From Elysia chlorotica (taxonomy: Eukaryota > Mollusca > Gastropoda > Plakobranchidae): DNA of 64,000 nt. The stretch lies in assembly GCA_003991915.1 (NCBI GenBank), contig RQTK01000005.1:659125-723124 (forward strand), given 5' to 3'. The notes below the pieces were generated by a model that did not search any database, was not told the DNA's origin, and was given only the letters and a program-made list of their open reading frames with translations. Position numbers and translations under genes: made by a program. Shown here piece by piece: positions 63,361 through 64,000 of the stretch; position 1 is the first letter of the stretch, and each line of letters begins with the position of its first letter.

Positions 63361-64000
63361 AACTACCATGGTTTTATGTAATCAATTCATAAGATAACAT
63401 GGTCTGATGAAATTCCCGTTCTCTGTTCTATTTCTGCGGTGAGATAAAAGATCAATCTTTGAATAAGCCTGGTTAGACTAGGGCGTTCTATTCATAATTA
63501 TATGAAAGGTGACCAGTTTTCACCACCAATGATATTGGATTAATAAACACAACAATGTCTTGTCTATCAATTATTTTATCGATGAAGTTGCTGTATTAAT
63601 TTTTTAGCTTTAATTATTAATTTTCACCTCAAAACAGAAAGGGATGAATTCTCCACCCTAAACAGCATCGCCCCAAACAAAAAACAACAAAACAATAACA
63701 TAAAAATAAAATACGCCCACACACAACCATTGTATTGACGGCTTACAATGAATCCATAGAGAAGTGTTCCTTCACAGCTGATCAATACTGTTTTCAGTTC
63801 AAAGCATCCGCAATAAAGTCAGTTTTCATTGCTGGATAGCCAAAAGTCTCCATCCTTTCTTCACCCTTTTTGCACGAAATTATACAATGCTCAGGCATGG
63901 TCGTCCATTAACCTCAGCCTAAGCTTAATAGTACATGTACATGTACCTGGAAGAAGCGTGATGAAATCGTATAATGGTCCGTTAATAAGGATAATAATAC

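Overview
The window looks like nuclear DNA of an invertebrate animal, most likely a mollusc and plausibly a gastropod. It is AT-rich, with GT-AG introns, long (GA)n, (CT)n and (GTA)n arrays, tRNA-derived SINEs, decayed non-LTR retrotransposons and many TCTAGA/AGATCT clusters. The clade is inference from repeat style. No bacterial, viral, CRISPR or rRNA feature was seen.

Layout. 1-17.4 kb: no gene recognised. It holds microsatellites, a pair of 1.6 kb direct repeats (2.6-4.3 and 5.5-7.0 kb), an antisense LINE fragment with an RNase H domain (9.0-10.9 kb), a small GC-rich island near 2.2 kb and a perfect 56-bp inverted repeat near 17.0 kb. 17.84-24.36 kb, + strand: five exons of a SWSAP1-like RecA/RAD51-fold ATPase (homologous recombination). 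Its last exon was not located. A second copy of the RNase H LINE lies in its first intron. 24.4-32.6 kb: mostly mobile DNA, with a pogo/mariner-like terminus, a zinc-finger-like relic, a GTTTCCACC-type element, LINE reverse-transcriptase remnants and an intact-looking SINE.

32.61-54.54 kb, + strand: a complete CIP2A orthologue. Twenty-two exons with consistent splice phases give about 926 residues: an N-terminal armadillo-like half and a C-terminal coiled coil. Exon 2 is present twice (33942-34104 and 35365-35527). The copies are identical except for one silent base. Each is 163 nt, so only one copy can be used per in-frame mRNA. Its introns carry LINE pieces at 34.8, 42.9-44.3 and 48.6-49.3 kb, plus a 5'-truncated SINE.

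54.5-64 kb: 3' UTR and intergenic DNA, with SINEs and an 840-bp pyrimidine-rich tract (59.5-60.4 kb).

The two genes are neighbours on the same strand, and both families act in double-strand-break handling: SWSAP1 with SWS1 in RAD51-dependent recombination, CIP2A with TOPBP1 in holding broken mitotic chromosomes together. A working link here is inference only. Exon positions were read by eye from splice sites, reading phase and remembered family sequences. No alignment was run.
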